64,000 nucleotides of DNA, from the NCBI RefSeq assembly GCF_003987045.1, contig NZ_PIPZ01000004.1, forward strand, positions 62,001 through 126,000. Direction: 5' to 3'. The notes below the pieces were generated by a model, which saw only the letters and a program-made list of their open reading frames with translations, was not told the DNA's origin and ran no database searches. The translations under genes were made by a program, and so were the position numbers. The stretch comes from Pseudidiomarina marina. Its GTDB lineage: Bacteria; Pseudomonadota; Gammaproteobacteria; Enterobacterales; Alteromonadaceae. Below are positions 53,289-63,587 of this stretch, piece after piece; the stretch's first letter is position 1, and each line of letters opens with the position of its first letter.

Positions 53289-55133
53289 TTACTCGTCCAA
53301 GAACGATTTTAACTGCTCAGAACGACTTGGATGACGTAGCTTGCGTAACGCTTTGGCTTCAATCTGACGAATCCGCTCACGGGTAACGTCAAACTGTTTA
53401 CCAACTTCTTCCAACGTATGGTCGGTATTCATATCAATACCAAAGCGCATACGAAGTACTTTTGCTTCACGTTGCGTCAACCCACCTAACACTTCGCGAA
53501 CCGCGTTGCGTAAGCTTTCTGAAGTCGCTGAGTCCACCGGAAGATCCAACGTGGTGTCCTCAATGAAGTCGCCAAGATGCGAATCTTCATCGTCACCAAT
53601 TGGAGTCTCCATCGAAATGGGCTCTTTAGCGATTTTCAGCACTTTGCGGATTTTGTCTTCTGGCATGACCATGCGCTCGGCCAACTCTTCTGGGGTAGGT
53701 TCACGACCCATTTCCTGAAGCATTTGACGCGAGATACGGTTCAATTTATTGATGGTTTCAATCATGTGAACCGGAATACGAATGGTACGCGCCTGGTCCG
53801 CAATTGAACGCGTAATGGCCTGACGAATCCACCATGTTGCATAAGTTGAGAACTTATAGCCACGACGATATTCGAACTTATCTACTGCTTTCATCAAGCC
53901 GATGTTACCTTCTTGAATTAAATCCAAGAACTGTAAACCACGGTTGGTGTATTTTTTCGCAATAGAGATAACCAAACGCAAGTTCGCTTCAACCATCTCT
54001 TTCTTCGCACGGCGAGCTTTCGCTTCACCAATTGACATGCGACGGTTGATATCTTTGACTTTAGCAATGGTTAAGCCAGTTTCCACTTCCACTTCTGCAA
54101 GCTTGTGAATACAACGCTCCAACTCTGGTTGCAGCGTTGATAGCGACTCGGAATACGCTTCGCCATCGTCAATGGCTTTCGCCAACCACGCGGTGCTATT
54201 CTCGTTACCCGCAAACAGCTTCATGAATGCGCGTTTCGGCATGCCCGCCTGTTCAACACACATTTTCATGATTAAACGTTCTTGTACACGCACGCGGTGC
54301 ATCATGTCACGCATGTCTTTAACTAAGCGATCAAACTGCTTTGGTACCAGACGGAATTGCTTAAACAATTCGCTTAGCGCTTCAATTTCTTTGCGCGCTT
54401 TTGCGTTATCACGACCATGCTTGCTAATTGCGGCACGGGTTTTCTCGTATTGGTCACGAAGTTCAGCGAATTTCTGACGCGCGAATTCAGGATCGATACC
54501 GCTATCTGAGCTGTCATCATCACTGTCATCGTCGTCGTCATCAACGTCTTCATCTTCGTCTTCAAGCTGGTCTTCGCTCAGTTCAGAACCAATGTGCGTT
54601 GCAGCGACAGGCGCTTCATCCACTTCATTCGGGTCAATAAAACCAGAAATAATGTCGGTTAAACGCATTTCTTCCGCTTCGCATGAATCCCACTGGTCCA
54701 ACAAGAAGTTGATGGCTTCAGGATATTCAGCAACGGAACATTGAACTTGGTTAATACCATCTTCAATGCGTTTTGCGATGTCGATCTCGCCTTCGCGAGT
54801 TAACAATTCAACTGTGCCCATTTCACGCATGTACATGCGCACAGGGTCAGTGGTGCGACCCAACTCACCATCCACGCTTGCTAATGCTTGCGCGGCGGCT
54901 TCAGCTGCGTCTTCATCAGCGGTGTCTTCGCTCATCATCAATTCATCGGCATCGGGTGCGTTTTCAAACACCTGAATACCCATGTCATTGATCATGCCGA
55001 TGATGTCTTCGATTTGATCCGAATCAACGATCTCAGAAGGTAGGTGATCGTTCACTTCTGAAAAAGTGAGATAACCTTGCTCCTTACCTTTGGCAATAAG
55101 AAGCCTGAGCTGTGATTGACGACTCTGCTGCAT
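53289..55133 (-). CDS. rpoD: RNA polymerase sigma factor RpoD (sigma-70)
   Basis: This 614-residue protein is the housekeeping sigma factor. It has region 1.1 ([30 protein letters not shown]), region 1.2 ([22 protein letters not shown]), the acidic non-conserved insert typical of the group ([15 protein letters not shown]), region 2 with [41 protein letters not shown], region 3 and the region 4 helix-turn-helix ending in [18 protein letters not shown]. Region 2.4/4.2 residues fit standard -10/-35 recognition. Length equals E. coli RpoD. An RpoH-like promoter is visible upstream. Confidence 0.97.
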   Translation of the reverse strand: MQQSRQSQLRLLIAKGKEQGYLTFSEVNDHLPSEIVDSDQIEDIIGMINDMGIQVFENAPDADELMMSEDTADEDAAEAAAQALASVDGELGRTTDPVRMYMREMGTVELLTREGEIDIAKRIEDGINQVQCSVAEYPEAINFLLDQWDSCEAEEMRLTDIISGFIDPNEVDEAPVAATHIGSELSEDQLEDEDEDVDDDDDDSDDDSSDSGIDPEFARQKFAELRDQYEKTRAAISKHGRDNAKARKEIEALSELFKQFRLVPKQFDRLVKDMRDMMHRVRVQERLIMKMCVEQAGMPKRAFMKLFAGNENSTAWLAKAIDDGEAYSESLSTLQPELERCIHKLAEVEVETGLTIAKVKDINRRMSIGEAKARRAKKEMVEANLRLVISIAKKYTNRGLQFLDLIQEGNIGLMKAVDKFEYRRGYKFSTYATWWIRQAITRSIADQARTIRIPVHMIETINKLNRISRQMLQEMGREPTPEELAERMVMPEDKIRKVLKIAKEPISMETPIGDDEDSHLGDFIEDTTLDLPVDSATSESLRNAVREVLGGLTQREAKVLRMRFGIDMNTDHTLEEVGKQFDVTRERIRQIEAKALRKLRHPSRSEQLKSFLDE

Positions 55134-55219
55134 ACAGATCTACCACCTGTTATTAATATAGAAAAGTAACCGGTCTTAAACTTACGGCGACTCAAAAAGG
55201 TACGATTATGTACACTAAT

Positions 55220-55249
55220 TAGATGAGTGCGTGAGGTATAAAATTCAAG
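55220..55249 (-). promoter_or_regulatory. RpoH (sigma-32)-like promoter before rpoD
   Basis: The minus strand has CTTGAAT followed after 15 bases by CTCATCTA, close to the heat-shock pattern CTTGAAA-N11-15-CCCATNTA. It lies about 90-115 bases before rpoD, and E. coli rpoD also has a heat-shock promoter nearby. It is a pattern match only. Confidence 0.45.
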
Positions 55250-55293
55250 ACCGGAAATTGTAGCAGATACTGTCGTTTTCAGCCAGAATTTAA

Positions 55294-55680
55294 TCAGTTA
55301 TTCTCAGGAATTCGTGTCAATGCTAACTCACCGGTACCAATTAAATTGCCGTCGGCAAACACAATTGGGGTGCATTCATCGCGAGTGGTGTTGCCGTCAG
55401 CGTGCACACGTTGGGTACGATAATACAGTACGCGATAGCGTACATTATCAACCGTCCATAAGTCGGAAAATTCCGGCGTGCCTAATTCTCGTTGCACGGC
55501 GTCAACGGACATTCCATTAGTAAATGACGCGATGGCTGTGCGATTACGTTTCTCTTTTTTGGTCACACTATCACTCGAGCTATAGTGCTCACCATCGCCG
55601 TTCACAGCAATTACACAGCCTTGCAAACCTGCAGATAAGATAACAACAGCACCAACCATGGCTAACTTTGGAAACTTCAT
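55294..55680 (-). CDS. DUF3192 lipoprotein
   Basis: This 128-residue protein has a lipobox near LSAGLQGC (Cys22) and the DUF3192 pattern: NRTAIASFTNGMSVDAVQRELGTPEFSD, then VRYRVLYYRTQRVHADGNTTRDECTPIVF. The region after the anchor resembles SmpA/OmlA-like folds (short alpha-alpha-beta modules with a G-x-P turn), which suggests an envelope role. It sits between dnaG and rpoD, where most gammaproteobacteria have no gene. Its upstream gap 55681-55852 is AT-rich and shows no other feature. Confidence 0.8.
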   Translation of the reverse strand: MKFPKLAMVGAVVILSAGLQGCVIAVNGDGEHYSSSDSVTKKEKRNRTAIASFTNGMSVDAVQRELGTPEFSDLWTVDNVRYRVLYYRTQRVHADGNTTRDECTPIVFADGNLIGTGELALTRIPENN

Positions 55681-55852
55681 GTTTTACTCCTCATTTTTAT
55701 TCTATTTAAGTACAAATTTATGGTTTACACCTAATTGTGTATGCAAAATTAATGCCACAAACTTATACTATTGTTTTTAATGTGTTTTTTTATAACAAAC
55801 GATGCAAAACATTGGTGTGGAACGCGAATGTTTTAGTAAAACCGAACGCAAA

Positions 55853-57604
55853 TTAGCGTTTTTCACGATCTTTCAAATACTGCAACAAGGTGAGGTATTC
55901 TTGTTTTTCTGCTTTATTCAACGGCGCAGTACGCTCTTTCTCCAGCAACTCATTCGCTCGCTGTTCAACAAACAAATCAATGAAAAAGGCAAAAATATCG
56001 AAGAATTCCTGCGCTGCCTTTTCGGCATCAAGATGATGCTCCCAACGAGCCAACTGGCGTAACGCTTTTTCTTCGGGCTCGCCACGCCATAATTCTAATA
56101 TTTGTGCCGAGGTTAACGACTGTAAGTGAGTCTGTTCGTGCAATTTCAACAACAAATCGATACCTGGTTGTTTCAACGCACTTAATTCAGTGTGTAGCGG
56201 AATTTCGCGACCGATTTCTGGGTGTTGCACCAACAAGCCGATTGCGCGACGCATTGGGGTCAGTTTTAGAGCCGACTGTTCGGGCTTTGTCCGTGCAGGC
56301 GCTTTGATTTGTGCTTCTAACTGTGATGTCTCCCGACGGAGCAGTCGCGCCAAACGCTCCATTAGAGTTTCACGGTAAAAGTCACTCGCGATGCGCTCAA
56401 TAAGTGGTTTTGCCTGCTTCAATAGCAATGATTTGCCGGCATCCGATTGCACGTCAATGGTTTCGGTGAGGTGGGCAAAAAAGTAATCGGTAAAGCTTTG
56501 CGCTTTTTGCAGCCGCTGAGTAAAGGCTTCTGCCCCCTCTTTGCGCACTAACGTATCCGGATCTTCGCCATCAGGCAAAAATAAGAAACTCAATTCAATG
56601 CCATCATTGAGCAATGGCAAGGCATTTTCTAATGCTCGCCAAGCAGCGTCACGGCCTGCCCGGTCGCCATCGTAGCAACACACCACTTTACGCGTGGCGC
56701 GAAACAACATCTGCAATTGGTCCGTTGTCGTTGCGGTTCCAAGTGATGCCACCGCATAACTAATACCGGCTTGTGCCAACGCAACAACATCCATGTAGCC
56801 TTCAACAATCACAACCTGTTCGAGTTCACGGTTTGCTTGTCGCGCTTCGTAAAAACCATAGAGTTCACGGCCTTTGTGGAAGATTCGAGTTTCTGGTGAG
56901 TTCAAATACTTCGGACCGTCCCCCTCGAGTACACGCCCGCCAAAGCCAACCACGCGCCCACGTCGATCACGTATCGGAAACATCACACGGTCGCGGAAGA
57001 AGTCGTAATAGCGGCCTTGCTCGTTTTGATTCACGAGTTTCAGATCAACCAGTTGTTGCTTGGATCGTTGATCTGATCCTAAGGCATTCAAAACGCCGTC
57101 CCAACCGTCAGGGGCATAGCCAATTTGAAACTGCTTTACGATGTCGCCACTTAAACCACGTCCTTTTAAATAGTCGATAACACGTTTTGAGTTGGCATGA
57201 TGACGTAATTGGTGCGCAAAGAACTTGGTTGCGCGTTCCATTTGCTCGTAATCGCTGGACTCTTGCGCGCGCTTGCGCGCATCGGCCGCTGGATTTGTTG
57301 AGGTCTCCCGCGGCACTTCAAGACCGAGCATGTGAGCTAACTCTTCCACTGCCTCTGGGAACTCAAGGCCATCAAATTTCATCAAGAAATCAAGCGCATT
57401 GCCATGCTCACCACAACCAAAACAATGATAAAACTGTTTGTCGGGCGCTACAGTAAAACTCGGTGATTTTTCGTTATGAAACGGACAACAGGCTTGGTAG
57501 TTTCGCCCTGCCTTTTTCAGCGGTACACGGCTATCGACAATCTCTACGACATCAGCTCGTTCAATGAGATCGTGAATAAAGCTTTTAGGAATTAAACCTG
57601 CCAT
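55853..57604 (-). CDS. dnaG: DNA primase
   Basis: This 583-residue enzyme lays RNA primers at the replication fork. It has the CHC2 zinc-binding domain (CCPFHNEKSPSF and HCFGCGEHGNA, about residues 38-65), the RNA-polymerase domain with VIVEGYMDVVAL and YDGDRAGRDAAWRA TOPRIM motifs (about 260-320), and the C-terminal DnaB-interacting helical domain. I chose ATG 57604 because it gives the conserved MAGLIPKSFIHDL start. It lies between rpsU and the DUF3192/rpoD genes in the macromolecular synthesis cluster. Confidence 0.96.
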   Translation of the reverse strand: MAGLIPKSFIHDLIERADVVEIVDSRVPLKKAGRNYQACCPFHNEKSPSFTVAPDKQFYHCFGCGEHGNALDFLMKFDGLEFPEAVEELAHMLGLEVPRETSTNPAADARKRAQESSDYEQMERATKFFAHQLRHHANSKRVIDYLKGRGLSGDIVKQFQIGYAPDGWDGVLNALGSDQRSKQQLVDLKLVNQNEQGRYYDFFRDRVMFPIRDRRGRVVGFGGRVLEGDGPKYLNSPETRIFHKGRELYGFYEARQANRELEQVVIVEGYMDVVALAQAGISYAVASLGTATTTDQLQMLFRATRKVVCCYDGDRAGRDAAWRALENALPLLNDGIELSFLFLPDGEDPDTLVRKEGAEAFTQRLQKAQSFTDYFFAHLTETIDVQSDAGKSLLLKQAKPLIERIASDFYRETLMERLARLLRRETSQLEAQIKAPARTKPEQSALKLTPMRRAIGLLVQHPEIGREIPLHTELSALKQPGIDLLLKLHEQTHLQSLTSAQILELWRGEPEEKALRQLARWEHHLDAEKAAQEFFDIFAFFIDLFVEQRANELLEKERTAPLNKAEKQEYLTLLQYLKDREKR

Positions 57605-57696
57605 GGCCTGCCTGTGCACGTAATTATAATGGAATTGCGAAGCGAGAATTGTGCCTTAGATTGTACTCTGACTTGAGTTTGGTGCAAGCCAGATAT

Positions 57697-57730
57697 GAAA
57701 AAGCCGGACTGAGTCTAACTCATTCCGGCT
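57697..57730 (-). terminator. Terminator between rpsU and dnaG
   Basis: On the minus strand AGCCGGAATGAGT pairs with ACTCAGTCCGGCT (one mismatch) across a TAG loop and is followed by TTTTT. E. coli has a terminator at the same place, which sets the high S21 to primase ratio, so this element is likely conserved in function. Confidence 0.88.
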
Positions 57731-57789
57731 CTTCGAGGTCTGTGCTGTAGTGACACCGCTATCGGCTGTGCCGCTACGGTACCAGTTAC

Positions 57790-58017
<228 letters not shown>

Positions 58018-58109
58018 TCAATGAAAATTCTGTTGTTGAATTAGTTGAATCAACTGTGGATGAATAAATCTGGTTAAAAAATAACCACCACGATTAAATT
58101 TGGTGCTGA

Positions 58110-58138
58110 ATTGTAGCGAGTTCAGATCCTGATGTAAA
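58110..58138 (-). promoter_or_regulatory. Sigma-70 promoter of rpsU
   Basis: On the minus strand TTTACA (58138-58133) and TACAAT (58115-58110) match consensus at five of six positions each with a 17-base spacer. Transcription should start near 58103, about 98 bases before rpsU. Confidence 0.78.
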
Positions 58139-58174
58139 GCCTAAGATCAATTTAAATGAGTATGTTTTGGGGAA

Positions 58175-58235
58175 GGAAGTGTCACCACTGTGAGACAGGC
58201 TGAACAGGCTCACATTGGGGTGTGGCGACACTTCC
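58175..58235. repeat. Long imperfect hairpin in the rpsU/marC gap
   Basis: The gap 58006-58403 holds the rpsU promoter and this 61-base element. GGAAGTGTC pairs with GACACTTCC at the ends (9 bp), and inside it TGTGAG pairs with CTCACA. No T-run follows. It resembles a structured RNA or a palindromic intergenic repeat; only one copy is seen here. An AT-only inverted repeat (58312-58331) follows nearer to marC. Confidence 0.5.
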
Positions 58236-58403
58236 AATAGCGTTATGAACCAACTTAAAGTGCCAGCTCGCCTAGCATTCTCGCACAACTATGCGACGAT
58301 AATTGACGCACAATTTTAGTTTTATCTAAAATAATTTAAAAATCATGCAGTTCTGCCAATTAGTTTGTAAACTATACCTTCTTACTTTTGCCTGGAGCAT
58401 GTC

Positions 58404-60156
<1,753 letters not shown>

Positions 60157-60193
60157 TTATCACGGAAAAACAGTCCGAGGCGCTTAGTATACC

Positions 60194-61240
60194 TTAGCGC
60201 TCAGTTCGGGTCACAAACATTGCATCGCCATAACTAAAGAACCGGTAACGTTCATGCACGGCTTCACTGTATGCATTAAGTACATGCTCGCGTCCGGCAA
60301 AAGCCGACACCAACATAATCAGCGTCGATTCTGGCAGATGAAAGTTGGTGATCATGGCGTCCACAACTTGGAATTCATACCCTGGGTAAATAAAGATATC
60401 GGTATCAGAAAAGAATGGCTGTAATGCTTCACCATTTTGCTTCGCGGCTTGTGCTGCCGATTCGAGCGAACGAACCGATGTTGTGCCGACTGCAATCACG
60501 CGACCACCGCGCCGACGCGTTGCTGCAATTGCGGCGACGGTTTCTTCCGGTACTTCAGCATATTCACTATGCATGTGATGCTCTTCGATATTATCAACTC
60601 GCACCGGCTGGAATGTTCCTGCGCCTACGTGTAGCGTCACATAGGCAAACTCCGCGCCCTTTTCACGTAATTGTGCCAATATTGCATCGTCAAAATGAAG
60701 TCCCGCTGTGGGTGCGGCTACTGCTCCTGGCTTTTTGTTGTAGACGGTTTGATAGCGCTCGCGATCACTGTCCTCATCCGGACGGTCGATATAAGGTGGT
60801 AATGGCATATGTCCATATTGCTCAAGCACATTTAGTACCGGCTCTTGGGTATTGAACTGCAACTCAAACAACGCATCTTGGCGACCGACCATTTCGACTT
60901 CCACTGCGCCTTCTAAAATCATTTTTGCGCCAGGCTTCGGCGAGCGATTGCTACGCAAATGCGCAAGCACGCGGTGTTCGTCGATAATCCGCTCAACCAA
61001 CACTTCAACTTTACCGCCAGATACCTTTTCACCCAACATTCGCGCCGGTATCACTCGGGTATCGTTAAAAATAAGCAGATCACCCGCTTGTATGTGGTCC
61101 ACAATATTTTTGAAGGTTTGGTGTGTCACCGCACCAGTTGTGCCATTCAGGCACAATAAACGACTGGCACTGCGCTCCGGTTGCGGATAACGCGCAATCA
61201 ATTCATCAGGTAATTCAAAGCTAAAATCTTTAACATTCAT
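60194..61240 (-). CDS. queA: S-adenosylmethionine:tRNA ribosyltransferase-isomerase
   Basis: This 348-residue enzyme adds the epoxycyclopentanediol from SAM to preQ1 in tRNA. Landmarks are [37 protein letters not shown] near residue 57, [16 protein letters not shown] near residue 175, [18 protein letters not shown] and [19 protein letters not shown]. It precedes tgt. Upstream lies a terminator that isolates it from the phosphate transporter genes, so it has its own promoter. Confidence 0.95.
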   Translation of the reverse strand: MNVKDFSFELPDELIARYPQPERSASRLLCLNGTTGAVTHQTFKNIVDHIQAGDLLIFNDTRVIPARMLGEKVSGGKVEVLVERIIDEHRVLAHLRSNRSPKPGAKMILEGAVEVEMVGRQDALFELQFNTQEPVLNVLEQYGHMPLPPYIDRPDEDSDRERYQTVYNKKPGAVAAPTAGLHFDDAILAQLREKGAEFAYVTLHVGAGTFQPVRVDNIEEHHMHSEYAEVPEETVAAIAATRRRGGRVIAVGTTSVRSLESAAQAAKQNGEALQPFFSDTDIFIYPGYEFQVVDAMITNFHLPESTLIMLVSAFAGREHVLNAYSEAVHERYRFFSYGDAMFVTRTER

Positions 61241-61308
61241 GGCGGTTTCATCACAAATTCAATTGGCGCGTACTTTACCGTTTTTACGGCTTGAAAAAAA
61301 GTGAAGGT

Positions 61309-61337
61309 AAAAAAAAGCGCGCCGTAGGAGGCGCGCT
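61309..61337 (-). terminator. Intrinsic terminator upstream of queA
   Basis: AGCGCGCC and GGCGCGCT form an 8-bp GC-rich stem with a 6-base loop followed on the minus strand by eight T. It would stop read-through into queA and may be the 3' end of the small RNA candidate. Confidence 0.88.
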
Positions 61338-61378
61338 AAAAACGAGATGACAACCGATCGTGGAGACCGGTTGCAGTT
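61309..61378 (-). ncRNA. Candidate small RNA between pit and queA
   Basis: Between the pit terminator and queA lies a second, independent unit on the minus strand: hairpin CAACCG-N11-CGGTTG (61373-61351), an unpaired U-rich linker (CTCGTTTTT), then hairpin AGCGCGCC/GGCGCGCT (61337-61316) and T8. About 70 bases with two stems and a U-tail is the shape of an Hfq-binding RNA. A -35-like TTGATC (61408-61403) exists, but no good -10, so the promoter is unproven. It could instead be a stand-alone terminator. Confidence 0.35.
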
Positions 61379-61406
61379 AATACGTTCTCATCATTAAAAA
61401 TGGATC

Positions 61407-61436
61407 AAAAAAAAAGAGCACCGAAGTGCTCTTTTT
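61407..61436 (-). terminator. Intrinsic terminator after the pit gene
   Basis: AGAGCAC and GTGCTCT make a 7-bp stem with a TTCG tetraloop (minus strand) followed by nine T. It lies 17 bases after the pit stop. A T-run on the plus side (CTTTTTC) means it could act weakly in both directions. Confidence 0.9.
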
Positions 61437-61452
61437 CTCATTTCGATAGTCA

Positions 61453-62721
61453 TTAAACGCCAAAAGCGGCCTTAATGATAAAGAAGAAAATAATCGACAT
61501 GATAGCGCCGGCAGGGAGTGTGACAACCCATGACACCACGATATTACGCACAACACCTAGGTTTAACGCTGCAATACCCCGAGCCATACCAACACCTAAT
61601 ACCGCACCAACCAACGTTTGCGTGGTTGAAATTGGTAAGCCTGTACCTGATGCGATAACAACCGTTGTCGCGGCAGCCAATTCAGCAGCAAAACCGCGGC
61701 TTGGTGTTAAGTGTGTGATGCCTTTACCAATGGTTGCAATAACACGACGGCCCAGCATTGCCAAACCGAGCACAATACCAAATGCACCAATAGGAAGTAC
61801 CCACCAAGCAAGCTTCGCTTTCGAGGCAATTTCACCGCCACTTTCTACCACACTGACAACAGCGGCTAATGGACCGATTGCATTAGCTACGTCGTTTGAA
61901 CCGTGTGCGAATGCCATAGCACAAGCCGTTACAATCATCAGAACAGCAAAGACTTTTTCTACGTTGGTGTAGTGCATGTCTTTGTCAGCGGCAGGATCAA
62001 ACTTCAAACGTGAAATGAGGATTTTACCCAAAATACCGACAACAACGGCAATACTGATTGCAAGTGAATATCCTTCAACACTGCTTAACTCGATACCAAC
62101 GTGCTTTAAGCCTTTCTTGATAGTTACAAGCGAAATCATGAAGCCTGTCAGTGCCATGTAAAAAGGCACATAACGCTTCGCCATGTTCAATGGGTTTTCG
62201 CTGTCAAAAATAAGCTTTTGGGCACTTAAGAATACGAAGTAGGCGATAATACCTGCAATCATCGGCGTTACTATCCAGCTACCGATAATGCCGACTACCG
62301 AGCCCCAATTGACTGATTCAACTCCAACGCCAACGGCCGAGAAGCCTACAATCGCGCCAATGATTGAATGCGTCGTTGAAACTGGCCAACCTGCCCAAGA
62401 CGCGATCAACAACCAAGTTCCAGCGGCGAGCAATGAACCAATCATGCCAAACACCAACAATTCGGGTGTATCAACAAAATAGGCTGACTCAATAATGCCT
62501 TTTCGTATGGTTGAGGTGACTTCACCACCCGCCAAATAGGCGCCAGCAAATTCAAAAATCATCGCAACAACAATGGCTTGCTTAATGGTAAGGGCTTTGG
62601 AACCAACAGATGTTCCCATCGCATTGGCAACGTCGTTCGCACCAATGCCCCATGCCATAAACAAACCAAATACAGCCGCTAGCACGATCAATGTCATGCT
62701 ATAAGTGCTTAAAATATCCAT
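61453..62721 (-). CDS. pit: Low-affinity inorganic phosphate transporter (PiT family)
   Basis: This 422-residue protein has about ten membrane segments and both family signatures: MAWGIGANDVANAMGTSVGSKAL near residue 22 and MAFAHGSNDVANAIGPLAAV near residue 267, along with PVSTTHSIIGAIVG and PISTTQTLVGAVLGVG. These GANDVANA repeats bind the metal-phosphate complex moved by proton or sodium symport. It lies 15 bases after the DUF47 gene, its standard partner. It is shorter than E. coli PitA (499 residues). Confidence 0.9.
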   Translation of the reverse strand: MDILSTYSMTLIVLAAVFGLFMAWGIGANDVANAMGTSVGSKALTIKQAIVVAMIFEFAGAYLAGGEVTSTIRKGIIESAYFVDTPELLVFGMIGSLLAAGTWLLIASWAGWPVSTTHSIIGAIVGFSAVGVGVESVNWGSVVGIIGSWIVTPMIAGIIAYFVFLSAQKLIFDSENPLNMAKRYVPFYMALTGFMISLVTIKKGLKHVGIELSSVEGYSLAISIAVVVGILGKILISRLKFDPAADKDMHYTNVEKVFAVLMIVTACAMAFAHGSNDVANAIGPLAAVVSVVESGGEIASKAKLAWWVLPIGAFGIVLGLAMLGRRVIATIGKGITHLTPSRGFAAELAAATTVVIASGTGLPISTTQTLVGAVLGVGMARGIAALNLGVVRNIVVSWVVTLPAGAIMSIIFFFIIKAAFGV

Positions 62722-62736
62722 CTAAATTACCCCGAC

Positions 62737-63417
62737 TTAGACTCGTGCAAGCATGAGCTCAAAACGTGCACCCACGCGCTCGGCTAGGTCGGCCAAATCA
62801 CCAACCCAATCTAAAATTTGATACAAGAACATGGCGTCAAGCGGATTCATATCCTGCTCAAGGGCACGCAATTGACGACGCAATTTTACTTGAAGTGCAT
62901 CGGTGTCTTGCTCAATTTCATCCAGTTCAGAAATCATCTTATCAACGATGGTTCGTTCACGACCTTTGAAGCCAACCTCAAGCAGATCATCAAACTCACC
63001 AATTGTTTCTTTAGCTTTATCGGTAGCATCTAGGCAACGCGATAAATAAGCATCGAAACCTTCAACCATTGAGGCAGGGATTTGCATTTCACGGCCAGTC
63101 ATCAAGCCTGAAATATCCTTTGCTTTATTGGCAATACGATCTTGCTGCGATACCAATTCTAATAAATCAGTCCGCTCAACTGGCATAAACAATCCGCCAG
63201 GAAGATTCAATCGAATTTCGCGTTTAAGGTCGTCAGCGGCTTTTTCTTTTTTGACGATCTCTTTTCGGTGGATTTCAGCTTCTTCCCAGTCACCTGCATA
63301 GACGGCTTGGAAAAAAGGCTTTAAGGTCATCGCACAATCGTGCACTTGATCAATATGCTCGATCATCGGTTTGATCGGTGACTTGGCAAATACACCAAGA
63401 AACGAGTTTGCAGACAT
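62737..63417 (-). CDS. DUF47 (TIGR00153) PhoU-like protein
   Basis: This 226-residue all-helical protein belongs to the TIGR00153/DUF47 group, distant relatives of PhoU. It has the start FLGVFAKSPIKPMIEHIDQVHDCA, KKEKAADDLKREIRLNLPGGLFMPVERTDLLELVSQQDRIANKAKDI, and no membrane segment. The gene is nearly always next to a PiT transporter, so it probably regulates phosphate uptake by direct contact. The two genes are 15 bases apart. Confidence 0.88.
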   Translation of the reverse strand: MSANSFLGVFAKSPIKPMIEHIDQVHDCAMTLKPFFQAVYAGDWEEAEIHRKEIVKKEKAADDLKREIRLNLPGGLFMPVERTDLLELVSQQDRIANKAKDISGLMTGREMQIPASMVEGFDAYLSRCLDATDKAKETIGEFDDLLEVGFKGRERTIVDKMISELDEIEQDTDALQVKLRRQLRALEQDMNPLDAMFLYQILDWVGDLADLAERVGARFELMLARV

Positions 63418-63458
63418 AAAAGTTCGCCTTTGTTGCTGCGGAAATATACGTTAGATAT

Positions 63459-63472
63459 ACCTGATTTCAGGT
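63459..63472. promoter_or_regulatory. Palindrome upstream of the DUF47-pit operon
   Basis: ACCTGATTTCAGGT is a perfect 6-2-6 inverted repeat 42 bases before the DUF47 start codon. It does not match the Pho box. A second repeat, TATTGT (63521-63526) with ACAATA (63533-63538), lies nearer to terC. Either could be an operator; no protein is known. Confidence 0.35.
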
Positions 63473-63587
63473 GCGCGAATACTAACGAAGATTAATAAGT
63501 CACGCAAAGAATAATTTAACTATTGTGCTTAAACAATAACCTATTTATTGTGAAAAAGTCACATCACAGCTTGGAGTATTAAGGAAA

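Noticed and set aside
54482-54570. Asp/Glu-rich tract in rpoD as a possible sequencing slip or repeat expansion
   Set aside because: Acidic inserts are normal in the non-conserved region of gammaproteobacterial RpoD, and the reading frame stays open through it.
58094-58288. Minus-strand frame of 64 codons upstream of rpsU
   Set aside because: It overlaps the rpsU promoter and the long hairpin, and has no ribosome site or known relative.
61475-61972. Long plus-strand frame of 165 codons inside the pit gene
   Set aside because: It is antisense to a firmly identified transporter. Its Ala/Thr/Pro-rich sequence is the expected shadow of membrane-helix codons.
63418-63587. Search for a PhoB box ahead of the DUF47-pit genes
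   Set aside because: No pair of CTGTCAT-type direct repeats is present; only unrelated palindromes are seen.
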